Positions 8,376 through 17,161 of a stretch of DNA of 43,748 nt are shown here, piece by piece (the stretch's first letter is position 1; each line of letters starts with the position of its first letter). Under the pieces are notes generated by a model. The model was not told the origin of the DNA. It ran no database searches and saw only the letters and a program-made list of their open reading frames with translations. The position numbers and the translations under genes are program-made. The DNA comes from Eubacteriales bacterium (GTDB lineage: Bacteria; Bacillota; Clostridia; Lachnospirales; Lachnospiraceae). Location of the stretch: NCBI GenBank assembly GCA_030537135.1, contig JAUNOP010000016.1, positions 1 through 43,748 on the forward strand, read 5' to 3'.

Positions 8376-9044
8376 ATGGACTGGTATCCATTGTATAATT
8401 CCCTGAGAATCGCGTTGATTTCCAGTGTGATTGTGTTTTTTGCGGGAATTTTTGCAGCGTATTATATTGCAAGGCTGCATCCTGTGTTAAAAGGAATTCT
8501 GGATGTATTTCTTACCCTTCCCATGGTACTCCCTCCCACAGTCGTCGGCTATTTTCTCCTGCTTGTGCTTGGAAGCAGGCGGCCCTTTGGAAGCTGGTTT
8601 TATGAGGTGTTCCACACGAAGCTTGTCATGACATGGTATTCTGGAATTTTTGCAGCTGTTGCAGTGGCTTTTCCGCTCATGTACCGCACAGCAAGGGGAA
8701 GCTTTGAGAGCTTTGATGAGACGCTTGCTTTTTCCGGGCAGACTCTGGGGCTTAGCAATGCCTATATCTTCTGGCACATCCGTATGCCAGCGTGCAGACA
8801 GGGAATTCTGGCAGGAGTGGTTCTCTCTTTTGCCAGAGCCCTGGGAGAGTACGGGGCGACCAGTATGCTCGCCGGCTATACACCAGGAAAGACAGCCACT
8901 ATTTCCACAACCGTGTATCAGCTCTGGCGAACCAATAATGATACACTGGCCTTCCGGTGGGTGATGGTCAATATGGCGATTTCAGCAGTTGTGCTTTTGA
9001 TTGTCAACCTGCTGGAGCGAAGGGAGGGGCAGCGCAGAACATGA
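8376..9044 (+). CDS. modB: Molybdate ABC transporter permease ModB
   Basis: A 222-residue integral membrane protein with about five hydrophobic segments, the length usual for ModB. LPMVLPPTVVGYFLL is near residue 50, and the ABC-binding EAA-type loop near residue 150 reads RALGEYGATSMLAGY. It starts 1 bp after the modA stop, so expression is coupled. It forms the channel of the ModABC importer. Confidence 0.92.
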   Translation: MDWYPLYNSLRIALISSVIVFFAGIFAAYYIARLHPVLKGILDVFLTLPMVLPPTVVGYFLLLVLGSRRPFGSWFYEVFHTKLVMTWYSGIFAAVAVAFPLMYRTARGSFESFDETLAFSGQTLGLSNAYIFWHIRMPACRQGILAGVVLSFARALGEYGATSMLAGYTPGKTATISTTVYQLWRTNNDTLAFRWVMVNMAISAVVLLIVNLLERREGQRRT

Positions 9045-9054
9045 GGAAAAACAG

Positions 9055-10185
9055 ATGTCTTTATATGTGGATATAGAAAAAAGACTGGGAAGCTTTTTGC
9101 TTTCTGTGAAATTTGAGACAGAAGGCGGCGTTCTGGGAATTCTGGGAGCCTCTGGATGCGGAAAGAGTATGACCCTCCGCTGCATCGCAGGAATTGAAAG
9201 GCCGGACAGAGGGCAGATTGTGTTGGATGGAAGGGTATTGTTTGACCAGGAGAAGGGGATTTGTGTTCCTCCCCAGAAGCGCCGGGTGGGACTGCTGTTT
9301 CAGAATTATGCGCTTTTTCCGAACATGACCGTGCGCCAGAACCTGATGACCGCGCTTCTTGCAAAGGAAAAAAATAAAAAAGCGGCAAAAGACAAGGCAG
9401 AGCGCATGATACAGAAATTTTACCTGACAGGACTTGAGGAGCATAAGCCCTGGCAGCTCTCTGGCGGACAGCAGCAGCGAACAGCTCTTGCGCGGATTCT
9501 TCTGACAGAGCCCAGGCTCCTTCTTCTTGACGAGCCATTTTCTGCTCTGGACGGATACCTGAGGTGGAGCCTGGAGATGGAGCTTTCTGACACGCTTGCG
9601 CAGTTTGAGGGAAGCACCCTTTTTGTATCGCACAGCCGCGATGAAATCTACCGCATATGCGACCGGGTATGCGTGATGGATAAGGGACAGTCCAGCCCGG
9701 TGATTCCAGTAAAGGAGATGTTTGAGCAGCCAAGGAGCCTTGCATCAGCCCTGCTTTCAGGCTGCAAGAACTATTCACGGGCTTCTCTTGGGGCTGATGG
9801 GAGAGTGTTTGCCAGAGACTGGGGAACAACGCTTGGCTATGCCCTGCCGGATAGGGAGGCGCTCCCTGCGCGGGAAGGTGTTTCCTATGTGGGAGTGCGC
9901 AGCCATTTTCTGTATCCGGTGTCAGAGAAGGAGAGAGAGGGCAGGGAAAACCTGATGCACTGTCGGATTCTGCGTATTGTGGAGGACGTTTTCTCCATAG
10001 TGATTATGGTAAAGCCAGAGAAGGCGCCAGAGAGCAGAAGAGATGAGAGCGGACAGGATTTTTCCCAGCTGCGTGTGGAGCTGTCCAAGGAGGCGTGGGC
10101 GCAGTATTGTGAAGAAAATCCCCATGCAGTGGGAGAATGGATATGGCTCGCAGCAGACAGCAGAGATGTGATGCTTTTACAGTAG
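9055..10185 (+). CDS. modC: Molybdate ABC transporter ATP-binding protein ModC
   Basis: Powers ModABC. Walker A is GASGCGKS (here followed by M), the Q-loop region is LLFQNYALFPNMTV, the signature LSGGQQQRTALARIL and Walker B LLLLDEPFSALD. Residues about 285-376 resemble a TOBE-type regulatory domain, as in other ModC. The frame is open back to TTG 9001, but ATG 9055 behind GAGG gives a normal N-terminus. It lies 10 bp after modB. Confidence 0.92.
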   Translation: MSLYVDIEKRLGSFLLSVKFETEGGVLGILGASGCGKSMTLRCIAGIERPDRGQIVLDGRVLFDQEKGICVPPQKRRVGLLFQNYALFPNMTVRQNLMTALLAKEKNKKAAKDKAERMIQKFYLTGLEEHKPWQLSGGQQQRTALARILLTEPRLLLLDEPFSALDGYLRWSLEMELSDTLAQFEGSTLFVSHSRDEIYRICDRVCVMDKGQSSPVIPVKEMFEQPRSLASALLSGCKNYSRASLGADGRVFARDWGTTLGYALPDREALPAREGVSYVGVRSHFLYPVSEKEREGRENLMHCRILRIVEDVFSIVIMVKPEKAPESRRDESGQDFSQLRVELSKEAWAQYCEENPHAVGEWIWLAADSRDVMLLQ

Positions 10186-10186
10186 C

Positions 10187-10210
10187 ACAGCTCTGCTGTC
10201 TTTATTTTTT
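10187..10210 (+). terminator. Terminator of modABC
   Basis: A short stem ACAGC-TCT-GCTGT is followed by CTTTATTTTTT, right after the modC stop and before the convergent fdhD stop. Confidence 0.6.
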
Positions 10211-10228
10211 GGAAATGAAAGAGGCAGT

Positions 10229-10963
10229 CTATTCTGGCATGGCTCCGGCAAAGAGCTTCATGCGGTCGCGTCTGGCCGCGCATACAAGGGTAAGAGAAAA
10301 CTGCTGTGCAAGCTCGACAGCAGCCTGCGTGGGAGAGGCCTTACTTGCAAGAATGGGAATTCCAGCACAGATGGCCTTGTGTGCCATATCTGTTGGAATC
10401 CGTCCGCTGGAATAGACTATGCATTGCGCAAGGTCAATGCGATTGCGCAGTGCATAGCCAATTACCTTATCAAGAGCATTATGCCGCCCAATGTCCTCGC
10501 ACTGGAAGAGAAGCGTACTTTCTTGTGCCAGGAAGCAGCTGTGCGTGGCAAAGGTCTGCCCATGCAGAGGCATGCCGTCTGCAAAGCAGTCGGCCAAACA
10601 AAAAATCCAGTCTGCCTTCCACGGAATGGGAGTGACAGGGCGAAGGCTCTGGCAGCCTGAAAGGGACAGCTCTCTGGCAAGGACAGCGTTTGCCCTTCTG
10701 CCGGATTCGCAGATACACAGACTTTTGACGTCTTCTGCATTTTGAATTTTTCCTTCTGTGAAAAGCCGACCCAAAACAAGTTCATACAGATACTCAGGAA
10801 TGCAGGTGAGATTCAGGGTCAAATTCTCGTTGATATACACATCCAGGGAATGCTCTGTAAGTACAGGATCTTCTTTTTGGCAAATTGTGCCGTCGCGCCC
10901 AATATAAGTATAGGACAGGCACTCTGTCAGCGCAGTATGGCGGTTTTGTTCATTTGTATGCAT
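10229..10963 (-). CDS. fdhD: Formate dehydrogenase sulfurtransferase FdhD
   Basis: FdhD passes sulfur from a cysteine desulfurase to the molybdenum cofactor of formate dehydrogenase, which is needed for activity. Family motifs are CEDIGRHNALDKVIGYAL, YSSGRIPTDM and GIPILASKASPT. The usual CGxCG pair is reduced to a single Cys104 in SGCQS, so the sulfur relay may differ. It starts at ATG 10963 behind AGGAGGAAG, and is divergent from the formate dehydrogenase operon it serves. Confidence 0.92.
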   Translation of the reverse strand: MHTNEQNRHTALTECLSYTYIGRDGTICQKEDPVLTEHSLDVYINENLTLNLTCIPEYLYELVLGRLFTEGKIQNAEDVKSLCICESGRRANAVLARELSLSGCQSLRPVTPIPWKADWIFCLADCFADGMPLHGQTFATHSCFLAQESTLLFQCEDIGRHNALDKVIGYALRNRIDLAQCIVYSSGRIPTDMAHKAICAGIPILASKASPTQAAVELAQQFSLTLVCAARRDRMKLFAGAMPE

Positions 10964-11150
10964 AAAGCTTCCTCCTAACCCGGATAACCCGGAATCTGCT
11001 TCTTTATTCCCACGAGCAATGGGTCAAGTGCCGCACTTGCACAAGCATTTGGAAGATGCTGCGAGAGGTTCAGCGGATATTTGCAATGGAAGCGGGGGAC
11101 TTGCCTGATACGTTAAATGCCTCTTTGCTTGCCGTGGGATATTTGACTTT
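10964..11150 (-). promoter_or_regulatory. Long structured leader of fdhD, candidate cis-regulatory RNA
   Basis: About 187 nt separate the predicted start site from the fdhD ATG. In the minus-strand RNA, UCCCACG-GCAA near the 5' end can pair with UUGC-U-CGUGGGA about 120 nt later (11 bp with one bulge). This closes a multi-branch domain with an AGAGG/CCUCU stem and further hairpins. The region also holds a diverged copy (11073-11087) of the repeat seen at 19325 and 35511. I could not match it to a known riboswitch. Confidence 0.45.
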
Positions 11151-11186
11151 GCCTATAGTATAGGCTTTTAACAGGGGAAAAGTCAA
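11151..11186 (-). promoter_or_regulatory. fdhD promoter overlapped by a 15-bp palindrome
   Basis: On the minus strand TTGACT (11186-11181), an 18-bp spacer and TATACT (11162-11157). The palindrome GCCTATA-G-TATAGGC (11151-11165) covers the -10 box and is a good candidate operator. Confidence 0.65.
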
Positions 11187-11276
11187 TTTGTACATATCAA
11201 AATTTGCATAAAATCCCCATTTTTTGTCCTGAAATTGTAGAAAAAGTATGTTAAATAATAAACTTTCGGAAATATA

Positions 11277-11305
11277 TTGTAGAAAAATAAAAAAAAATAT
11301 ATAAT
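11277..11305 (+). promoter_or_regulatory. Promoter of the formate dehydrogenase operon
   Basis: TTGTAG (11277-11282), a 17-bp A-rich spacer and TATAAT (11300-11305), about 65 bp before the NuoE-like start. A second TTGTAGAAAAA lies at 11235. Confidence 0.6.
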
Positions 11306-11370
11306 AAGAACAGCAAATATGTGCAAAGCGTATATATTGGCCGGAGAATAGAAAAAGGAGGTAGTGCGGA

Positions 11371-11856
11371 ATGCTGGAGCAAAGTTATTACCTGAAAGCA
11401 GATGAGATTATCGAGCGCTACGGAAAGCAGGCAAAATCACTGATTCCTATTATGCAGGATATTCAGGAAGAGTATCGCTATCTGCCAGGAGAGCTGTTGA
11501 CCTATGTTGCGGAGAAAATAGGAATTACTAAGGCAAAAGCATACAGTGTGGCAACATTTTATGAAAATTTTTCCTTTGAACCAAAAGGAAAATATGTGAT
11601 TAAGGTATGTGACGGAACAGCCTGTCATGTAAGAAAGTCGGTTCCTGTAAAGGAAGCTCTGTTTCGGGAGCTGGGACTTAGCGCTGCAAAGCACACGACA
11701 GACGACATGCTGTTTACTGTTGAGACTGTTTCCTGTCTGGGTGCATGTGGGCTTGCTCCGACCATGATGGTCAACGAGGAGGTGCATCCGGCGATGACAC
11801 CGGAGAAAGCGATTTCCCTGATTCAGGAATTGAGAAAAAAGGAGGGCACACAATGA
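11371..11856 (+). CDS. NuoE-like [2Fe-2S] subunit of NAD-linked formate dehydrogenase
   Basis: A 161-residue thioredoxin-like ferredoxin of the 24-kDa complex I family. It passes electrons between the flavin subunit and the other clusters. Motifs are IMQDIQEEYRYLP, the Cys ligands in CDGTACHVR and the pair in VSCLGACGLAP. It starts behind AAAGGAGGT. Its TGA overlaps the ATG of the NuoF-like gene, so the pair is probably coupled. The context points to formate dehydrogenase rather than hydrogenase. Confidence 0.92.
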   Translation: MLEQSYYLKADEIIERYGKQAKSLIPIMQDIQEEYRYLPGELLTYVAEKIGITKAKAYSVATFYENFSFEPKGKYVIKVCDGTACHVRKSVPVKEALFRELGLSAAKHTTDDMLFTVETVSCLGACGLAPTMMVNEEVHPAMTPEKAISLIQELRKKEGTQ

Positions 11857-13730
11857 TAGAGAATAAAGAGAAACTTATGAGTGTGCGCAAGGAGGCCGAA
11901 AATAGGCTTTCCTCTTATGACTGCCGTATTCTTGTCTGTTCTGGAACAGGATGTATTGCAACTGGTTCACAGAAGATATATGAAAGATTTGCAGAAATTG
12001 CGCAGGAAACGCCGGGTGTGACAGTGGAATTTGGTCCGCATGACGCAGATGCGCATGTGGGAGTAAAGAAAACAGGCTGTCAGGGCGTCTGCGAGCTGGG
12101 ACCCCTTGTGAGAATTCAGAAGGGCGACAATGTAATTCAGTATACAAAGGTAAAACAAGAGGATTGCCAGGAGATTTTTGAGAAGAGCGTGTGCAGCGAT
12201 GAGGTGATCGAGCGCCTTCTCTATAAGAAGGGCGAGAAAACCTACAAGCGCCCAGAGGACATTCCATTTATTGCAAAGCAGACCAGAGTGGTACTCAAAA
12301 ACTGCGGCAAATTTGACGCAGAATCCCTGGATGAGTATATTGCCAGCGGCGGCTTCCAGGCTCTCTCCAAGGCAATGTTTGAGATGTCCCCAGAGGCTGT
12401 TGTGAATGAGGTTGACAAATCTGGTATCAGGGGCAGAGGAGGCGGCGGCTTCCCAACAGGAAAGAAATGGAAGCAGGTGGCAGCGCAGGCAGAGAAGACT
12501 CGCTATGTTGTCTGCAATGGAGATGAGGGCGATCCGGGCGCTTTTATGGATGGCTCTGTAATGGAGGGCGATCCCTATCGTCTGATAGAGGGAATGATGC
12601 TGGCCGCTTATGCGGTTTGTGCAAGAGACGGCTATATTTATGTGCGCGCAGAGTATCCGATGTCTGTGGCCCGCCTGAAACATGCGATTACAGTGCTTGA
12701 GGAGGCAGGGCTTCTGGGCGATCATATCCTGGGAACGGATTTTTGTTTCCACCTGCACATTAACCGCGGCGCAGGCGCTTTTGTCTGCGGAGAGGGCAGC
12801 GCTTTGACAGCCTCTATTGAAGGAAAACGCGGAATGCCCCGTGTAAAACCTCCCCGCACGGTTGACAAGGGTCTGTGGGAGAAACCGACGGTTTTGAACA
12901 ATGTGGAAACCTATGCAAATATTCCGGAGATTATTCTTCGCGGCGCCGACTGGTATCGGAGCATTGGAACAGAAGGCTCGCCCGGAACAAAGACCTTTTC
13001 TCTGACAGGAAGCATTGAGAATACAGGCCTTATAGAGGTGCCGATGGGAACCACGCTCAGAGAGATTATTTTTGATATTGGAGGAGGCCTCAAAAAGGGC
13101 GCAGCCTTTAAAGCAGCTCAGATTGGAGGCCCCTCCGGCGGCTGTCTGACAGAGAAGCATCTGGATATACCGCTTGATTTTGATTCCGTTAAGAAATATG
13201 GCGCGATTGTAGGCTCCGGCGGTCTGGTGGTTATGGACGAAAACACCTGTATGGTAGAGGTGGCGCGCTTCTTTATGAGCTTTACTCAGAGAGAATCCTG
13301 CGGAAAGTGTGGTCCCTGCCGTATCGGAACAAAGCGTATGCTGGAGATTCTTGATAAGATAACAGAAGGAAAGGGCGAGCTTGAGGATTTGGAGACCCTT
13401 GAGAAAACTGCAAAATTCGTAAAGGAACGTTCTCTGTGCGGTCTTGGCAAGAGCGCTCCGCTTCCGGTTCTCAGTACCCTCAAAAATTTCCGTGAGGAAT
13501 ACATTGAACACATTTCTGAGCATAAATGCCGCGCACATGTATGCAAGGCAATGCAGGCTTATGTAATTGACCCTGAAAAATGTAAGGGCTGTACCAAGTG
13601 TGCAAGAAATTGTCCGGTAAACGCCATCAGTGGAAACAAGAAGGAAGCGCATACCATAGATGCTTCCAAGTGCATTAAGTGCGGAACCTGCAAAGACAAC
13701 TGCCCGTTTGGCGCAATCGACATACAGTAG
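11853..13730 (+). CDS. NuoF-like FMN/NAD-binding subunit of formate dehydrogenase
   Basis: A 625-residue protein with the HndC/HydB-type layout. In order: an N-terminal thioredoxin-like [2Fe-2S] domain (about 1-120), the 51-kDa flavin/NAD domain with GRGGGGFPTGKKW near 190, SLBB, a 4Fe-4S site CGKCGPCRIGTKRM near 483, and two C-terminal ferredoxin motifs (CKGCTKCARNCP, CIKCGTCKDNCP). It exchanges electrons with NAD(H), possibly also ferredoxin by bifurcation; the latter is inferred. The frame is open to 11745, but ATG 11853 follows GGAGGG and overlaps the NuoE stop. Confidence 0.93.
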   Translation: MIENKEKLMSVRKEAENRLSSYDCRILVCSGTGCIATGSQKIYERFAEIAQETPGVTVEFGPHDADAHVGVKKTGCQGVCELGPLVRIQKGDNVIQYTKVKQEDCQEIFEKSVCSDEVIERLLYKKGEKTYKRPEDIPFIAKQTRVVLKNCGKFDAESLDEYIASGGFQALSKAMFEMSPEAVVNEVDKSGIRGRGGGGFPTGKKWKQVAAQAEKTRYVVCNGDEGDPGAFMDGSVMEGDPYRLIEGMMLAAYAVCARDGYIYVRAEYPMSVARLKHAITVLEEAGLLGDHILGTDFCFHLHINRGAGAFVCGEGSALTASIEGKRGMPRVKPPRTVDKGLWEKPTVLNNVETYANIPEIILRGADWYRSIGTEGSPGTKTFSLTGSIENTGLIEVPMGTTLREIIFDIGGGLKKGAAFKAAQIGGPSGGCLTEKHLDIPLDFDSVKKYGAIVGSGGLVVMDENTCMVEVARFFMSFTQRESCGKCGPCRIGTKRMLEILDKITEGKGELEDLETLEKTAKFVKERSLCGLGKSAPLPVLSTLKNFREEYIEHISEHKCRAHVCKAMQAYVIDPEKCKGCTKCARNCPVNAISGNKKEAHTIDASKCIKCGTCKDNCPFGAIDIQ

Positions 13731-13742
13731 AGGAGGGAAAAT

Positions 13743-16439
13743 ATGATTCATTTGACCATAGATGGAATCCCTGTTGAGGTGGAGAAGGGGACGACCATAT
13801 TGCAGGCAGCAGAGCAAATCGGTGTGAAGATTCCAACTCTCTGCTATTTAAAGGGACTTCTTCCAGATGGCTCCTGCCGTATCTGTGTGGTAGAGATTAC
13901 AAGCCGCGGAAGAACAAAGATAGACACTGCCTGTACAGCGCAGTGCGGCGAGGGAGACGAGGTTCGCACAATGACAGACTCTGTCATTGAGTCCAGACGC
14001 AATACACTGGATCTGCTTTTGTCAGAACACCGCGTTCATTGCTTTTCCTGCGAGGCAAACGGAGATTGTAAGCTCCAGGAGCTCTGCTTTGAATATGGCG
14101 TTGAGAAGACGAGCTATCACAGCGAGCTGGCTCCAAAGCCGATTGATGATACAAATAAATTTTTTACCTATGACCCAAGCCTTTGCATTCTGTGTCACCG
14201 CTGCGTCAATACCTGCAATGAGATTGTCTGCAGAGGCGCGATAGATACCATGAACCGCGGCTTTACCTCTGTGATCGGAACGCCCTTTAATGAGACCTGG
14301 GCAGAGAGCAACTGTGAATCCTGCGGCAACTGCGTGCAGGCCTGTCCGACAGGCGCTCTGTCCATGAAGCGAAGAAAGAAATACCGCTCCTACCAGATTG
14401 AGAAAAAGGTTCTCACCACCTGTCCTCACTGTGCAACAGGCTGCCAGTATTATCTGCTTGTCAAGGACGGAAAAATTGTGGACACACAGGCAGCTGTGGG
14501 ACCGTCCAATAAAGGGCTTCTCTGTGTAAAGGGAAGAAGCGGAAGCTTTGATTTTGTACATTCTGGAGACCGTCTGCGCTATCCTCTCATCAAGAACCGC
14601 GAGACCGGCGAGTTTGAGCGCGCGACCTGGGACGAGGCTCTGGATTTGGTTGCATCCAAATTTATGGAAATCAAGAAGAAATACGGACCGGATTCTCTTG
14701 CTGGTTTTGCCTGCTCCCGTTCTCCAAACGAGGATATTTATATGGTTCAGAAGATGGTTCGTACCTGCTTTGGAACCAACAACACAGATAACTGTGCGAG
14801 AGTATGTCACTCTGCGTCAGTGGCAGGTCTTGCTATGACTCTTGGAAGCGGCGCTATGACCAACCCGATTGCAGATATCACCCAGAAGCCAGATCTGATT
14901 ATGCTGGTTGGCTCCAACCCAGAGGAAGCGCACCCGGTTGTGGGCATGCAGATTCGTCAGGCAATCAAGCGTGGATGCAAGCTGATTGTTGTGGATCCGC
15001 GTGAAATCGGCCTTGCAAAGAAGGCGGACGTTCATCTGAAGCTCAAGCCAGGAACCAATGTTGCGTTTGCAAACGGCATTATGCATGTGATCATAGAGGA
15101 AGGCCTTCAGGATCAGAAATTTATTGAGGAGCGCACAGAAGGCTATGAGGAGCTTCGGGAAATTGTAAAGGAATATACGCCTGAGCGCGTAGGAGAAATC
15201 TGCAACATTAATCCAGAAGACCTCAGAAAGGCTGCCATCATGTATGCAAAGGCAGACAAGGCTCCGATTATCTATTGCCTTGGCGTTACAGAGCATTCCA
15301 CTGGAACAGAGGGTGTTATGTCCATGTCAAACATGGCTATGCTGGTCGGCAAGCTTGGCAGAGAGGGCTGTGGAGTGAACCCGCTGCGCGGACAGAACAA
15401 TGTGCAGGGAGCCTGTGACATGGGAGCCTCCCCGAATGACTTCCCCGGCTATCAGAAGGTAAAGGATCCTGCTGTTGTTGAGAAATTTGAAAAGGCCTGG
15501 GGCGTGAAGCTCAACCCTAATCCAGGTCTCCATGCCACAGAGGTGTTCCCGGCAGCAATTGAGAAGAAGGTACGCGGTCTGTATATTTACGGAGAAGATC
15601 CAATTGTCACAGACCCTGACACAAGCCATATTATCAAGGCGCTGACAAGCCTGGATTTCCTGGTAATGAGCGAGCTGTTTATGACAGAGACCGCCAGGTA
15701 TGCAGATGTTATTCTCCCAGGAGTCAGCTATGCAGAAAAGGAAGGCACCTTTACCAATACAGAGAGACGTGTACAGAGAGTTCGCAAGGCAGTTACGATT
15801 CCAGGCGAGGCAAGGCTTGACACAGACGTGATTATTGACCTGATGAACCGCATGGGCTACCCACAGCCATATCTCACTTCTGCTCAGATTATGGATGAAA
15901 TTGCTTCTGTGACTCCGAGCTATGGAGGAATCAGCCATGCTCGTCTGGATGCAGGAGAGAGCCTTCAGTGGCCGTGTCCAAATAAGGAGCATCCTGGAAC
16001 TCCGATTATGCATGTCGGCAAATTTGTCCGTGGAAAGGGCTGGCTCTATCCAGCAAGATATGTTCCTTCCGCAGAGCTTCCGGATGAGGAGTATCCGCTG
16101 ATTATGATGACAGGACGTATTCTGTACCATTACACTACCCGCGCCATGACAGGACGTACGCCTGAGCTTATGGAAATTGAAGGAAAATCTTTCATAGAGA
16201 TGAACATAGAGGATGCGAAGGCGCTTGGCATTGCAAATGGAGATCGTGTAAAGGTATCCTCACGTAGAGGAAGGATTGAGTCAACGGCAAGAGTCGGGAC
16301 AAAGGTAAACAAGGGAGAGACCTGGATGCCGTTCCATTTCCCGGATGGAAACTGCAACTGGCTCACAAATGCAGCTCTTGACAAATATGCAAGAATACCG
16401 GAATATAAGGTTTGTGCAATAAAGGTTGAGAAGGCATAA
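13743..16439 (+). CDS. fdhA: Formate dehydrogenase catalytic subunit, Cys type
   Basis: Oxidises formate or reduces CO2 at a molybdenum or tungsten bis-MGD site. The 898-residue protein has an N-terminal [2Fe-2S] domain (Cys34, Cys45, Cys48, Cys63), a His/Cys region (HCFSCEANGDC), two ferredoxin-type clusters (about 148-201), the catalytic-domain 4Fe-4S site CPHCATGC near 227, and the active site CARVCHSASVAGL. Cys355 takes the place of selenocysteine and is followed by His356. There is no in-frame TGA, so Sec machinery is not needed. It starts 12 bp after the NuoF-like gene behind GAGGAGGG. Confidence 0.95.
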   Translation: MIHLTIDGIPVEVEKGTTILQAAEQIGVKIPTLCYLKGLLPDGSCRICVVEITSRGRTKIDTACTAQCGEGDEVRTMTDSVIESRRNTLDLLLSEHRVHCFSCEANGDCKLQELCFEYGVEKTSYHSELAPKPIDDTNKFFTYDPSLCILCHRCVNTCNEIVCRGAIDTMNRGFTSVIGTPFNETWAESNCESCGNCVQACPTGALSMKRRKKYRSYQIEKKVLTTCPHCATGCQYYLLVKDGKIVDTQAAVGPSNKGLLCVKGRSGSFDFVHSGDRLRYPLIKNRETGEFERATWDEALDLVASKFMEIKKKYGPDSLAGFACSRSPNEDIYMVQKMVRTCFGTNNTDNCARVCHSASVAGLAMTLGSGAMTNPIADITQKPDLIMLVGSNPEEAHPVVGMQIRQAIKRGCKLIVVDPREIGLAKKADVHLKLKPGTNVAFANGIMHVIIEEGLQDQKFIEERTEGYEELREIVKEYTPERVGEICNINPEDLRKAAIMYAKADKAPIIYCLGVTEHSTGTEGVMSMSNMAMLVGKLGREGCGVNPLRGQNNVQGACDMGASPNDFPGYQKVKDPAVVEKFEKAWGVKLNPNPGLHATEVFPAAIEKKVRGLYIYGEDPIVTDPDTSHIIKALTSLDFLVMSELFMTETARYADVILPGVSYAEKEGTFTNTERRVQRVRKAVTIPGEARLDTDVIIDLMNRMGYPQPYLTSAQIMDEIASVTPSYGGISHARLDAGESLQWPCPNKEHPGTPIMHVGKFVRGKGWLYPARYVPSAELPDEEYPLIMMTGRILYHYTTRAMTGRTPELMEIEGKSFIEMNIEDAKALGIANGDRVKVSSRRGRIESTARVGTKVNKGETWMPFHFPDGNCNWLTNAALDKYARIPEYKVCAIKVEKA

Positions 16440-16451
16440 GAAGGATGGAAA

Positions 16452-16477
16452 GGCGGCGCCGAAAAAAAGGCGCCGCC
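16452..16477 (+). other. GC-rich intercistronic hairpin
   Basis: GGCGGCGCC pairs with GGCGCCGCC around an 8-nt A-rich loop between fdhA and mobA. There is no T run, so it more likely stabilises or separates the mRNA than terminates it. Confidence 0.6.
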
Positions 16478-16504
16478 CTTCTGCTCAAAGGAAGGATGAC
16501 AAAG

Positions 16505-17074
16505 ATGAAAGCAGTACCAGAAGAGCTATCCATGCTGATTCTTGCAGGGGGACTCAGCAGCCGGATGGGGAGCGACAAATGTGATCTTATGTATCATGGA
16601 AAAACCTTTCTTGAGAATCAGATTGAAAAGGGAAGAAGGCTTGGTATCCGGGATATTCTGGTCTCTGGATACAGAGGAGAATCCTGCAGCAGCAGGATTA
16701 TTCCTGACCGGCATAGGCAGTGCGGCCCGCTGGGCGGCCTGGAGGCTTCGCTTCGGGAAGCGCAAAATAAGAAATGCCTGGTGCTGGGCGTTGATATTCC
16801 GCTGGTTTCTGTGCAGGAGCTTCATAGACTGCTAAAGGCCTCAGAGGATGATACGCATGCTGCGATCCTTCTCCAGCACGGAGAGAGGCTGGAACCCCTT
16901 ATCGGCGTGTACCGGACAGAGCTTGCAGACGCCATGGAGCAGGCGCTGCTTACGGGAAACGGATCCATTATGTCCTTTTTGAGAAAAACAGGGTACGGCG
17001 TCTATAAAAGCTCTGCAGACGAGCAGTATTTTGAGAACGTAAACGACAGAAGGGCATATGCCCGTTTGCTCTGA
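16505..17074 (+). CDS. mobA: Molybdenum cofactor guanylyltransferase MobA
   Basis: Transfers GMP to Mo-molybdopterin to form the MGD cofactor used by formate dehydrogenase. The N-terminus has the intact signature MLILAGGLSSRMGSDK, then RQCGPLGGLEASL and LVLGVDIPLVS. ATG 16505 is about 9 bp after AGGAAGG; ATG 16496 is too close to it. The gene is last in the formate dehydrogenase operon. Unlike the degenerate MobA-like domain of the protein at 6392, this one should be active. Confidence 0.92.
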   Translation: MKAVPEELSMLILAGGLSSRMGSDKCDLMYHGKTFLENQIEKGRRLGIRDILVSGYRGESCSSRIIPDRHRQCGPLGGLEASLREAQNKKCLVLGVDIPLVSVQELHRLLKASEDDTHAAILLQHGERLEPLIGVYRTELADAMEQALLTGNGSIMSFLRKTGYGVYKSSADEQYFENVNDRRAYARLL

Positions 17075-17093
17075 AGGCCTGAACACAATGTTC

Positions 17094-17127
17094 ACAAAAA
17101 ACTCCTGGTCAGTGCAGAGCCAGGAGT
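17094..17127 (-). terminator. Terminator for the minus-strand membrane genes
   Basis: ACTCCTGG (17101-17108) pairs with CCAGGAGT (17120-17127). Read on the minus strand it is followed by TTTTTTG, so it ends the membrane gene pair. It may weakly serve mobA. Confidence 0.6.
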
Positions 17128-17161
17128 AAAGCGGACATTCGCATTCTGCCCTGCTGTATGC

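Noticed and set aside
11320-11345. ModE half-site GCGTATATATTGG before the formate dehydrogenase operon
   Set aside because: No matching inverted arm at usable spacing.
14790-14815. Selenocysteine formate dehydrogenase
   Set aside because: The active-site codon is TGT (Cys355), with no in-frame TGA, so the enzyme is the Cys type.
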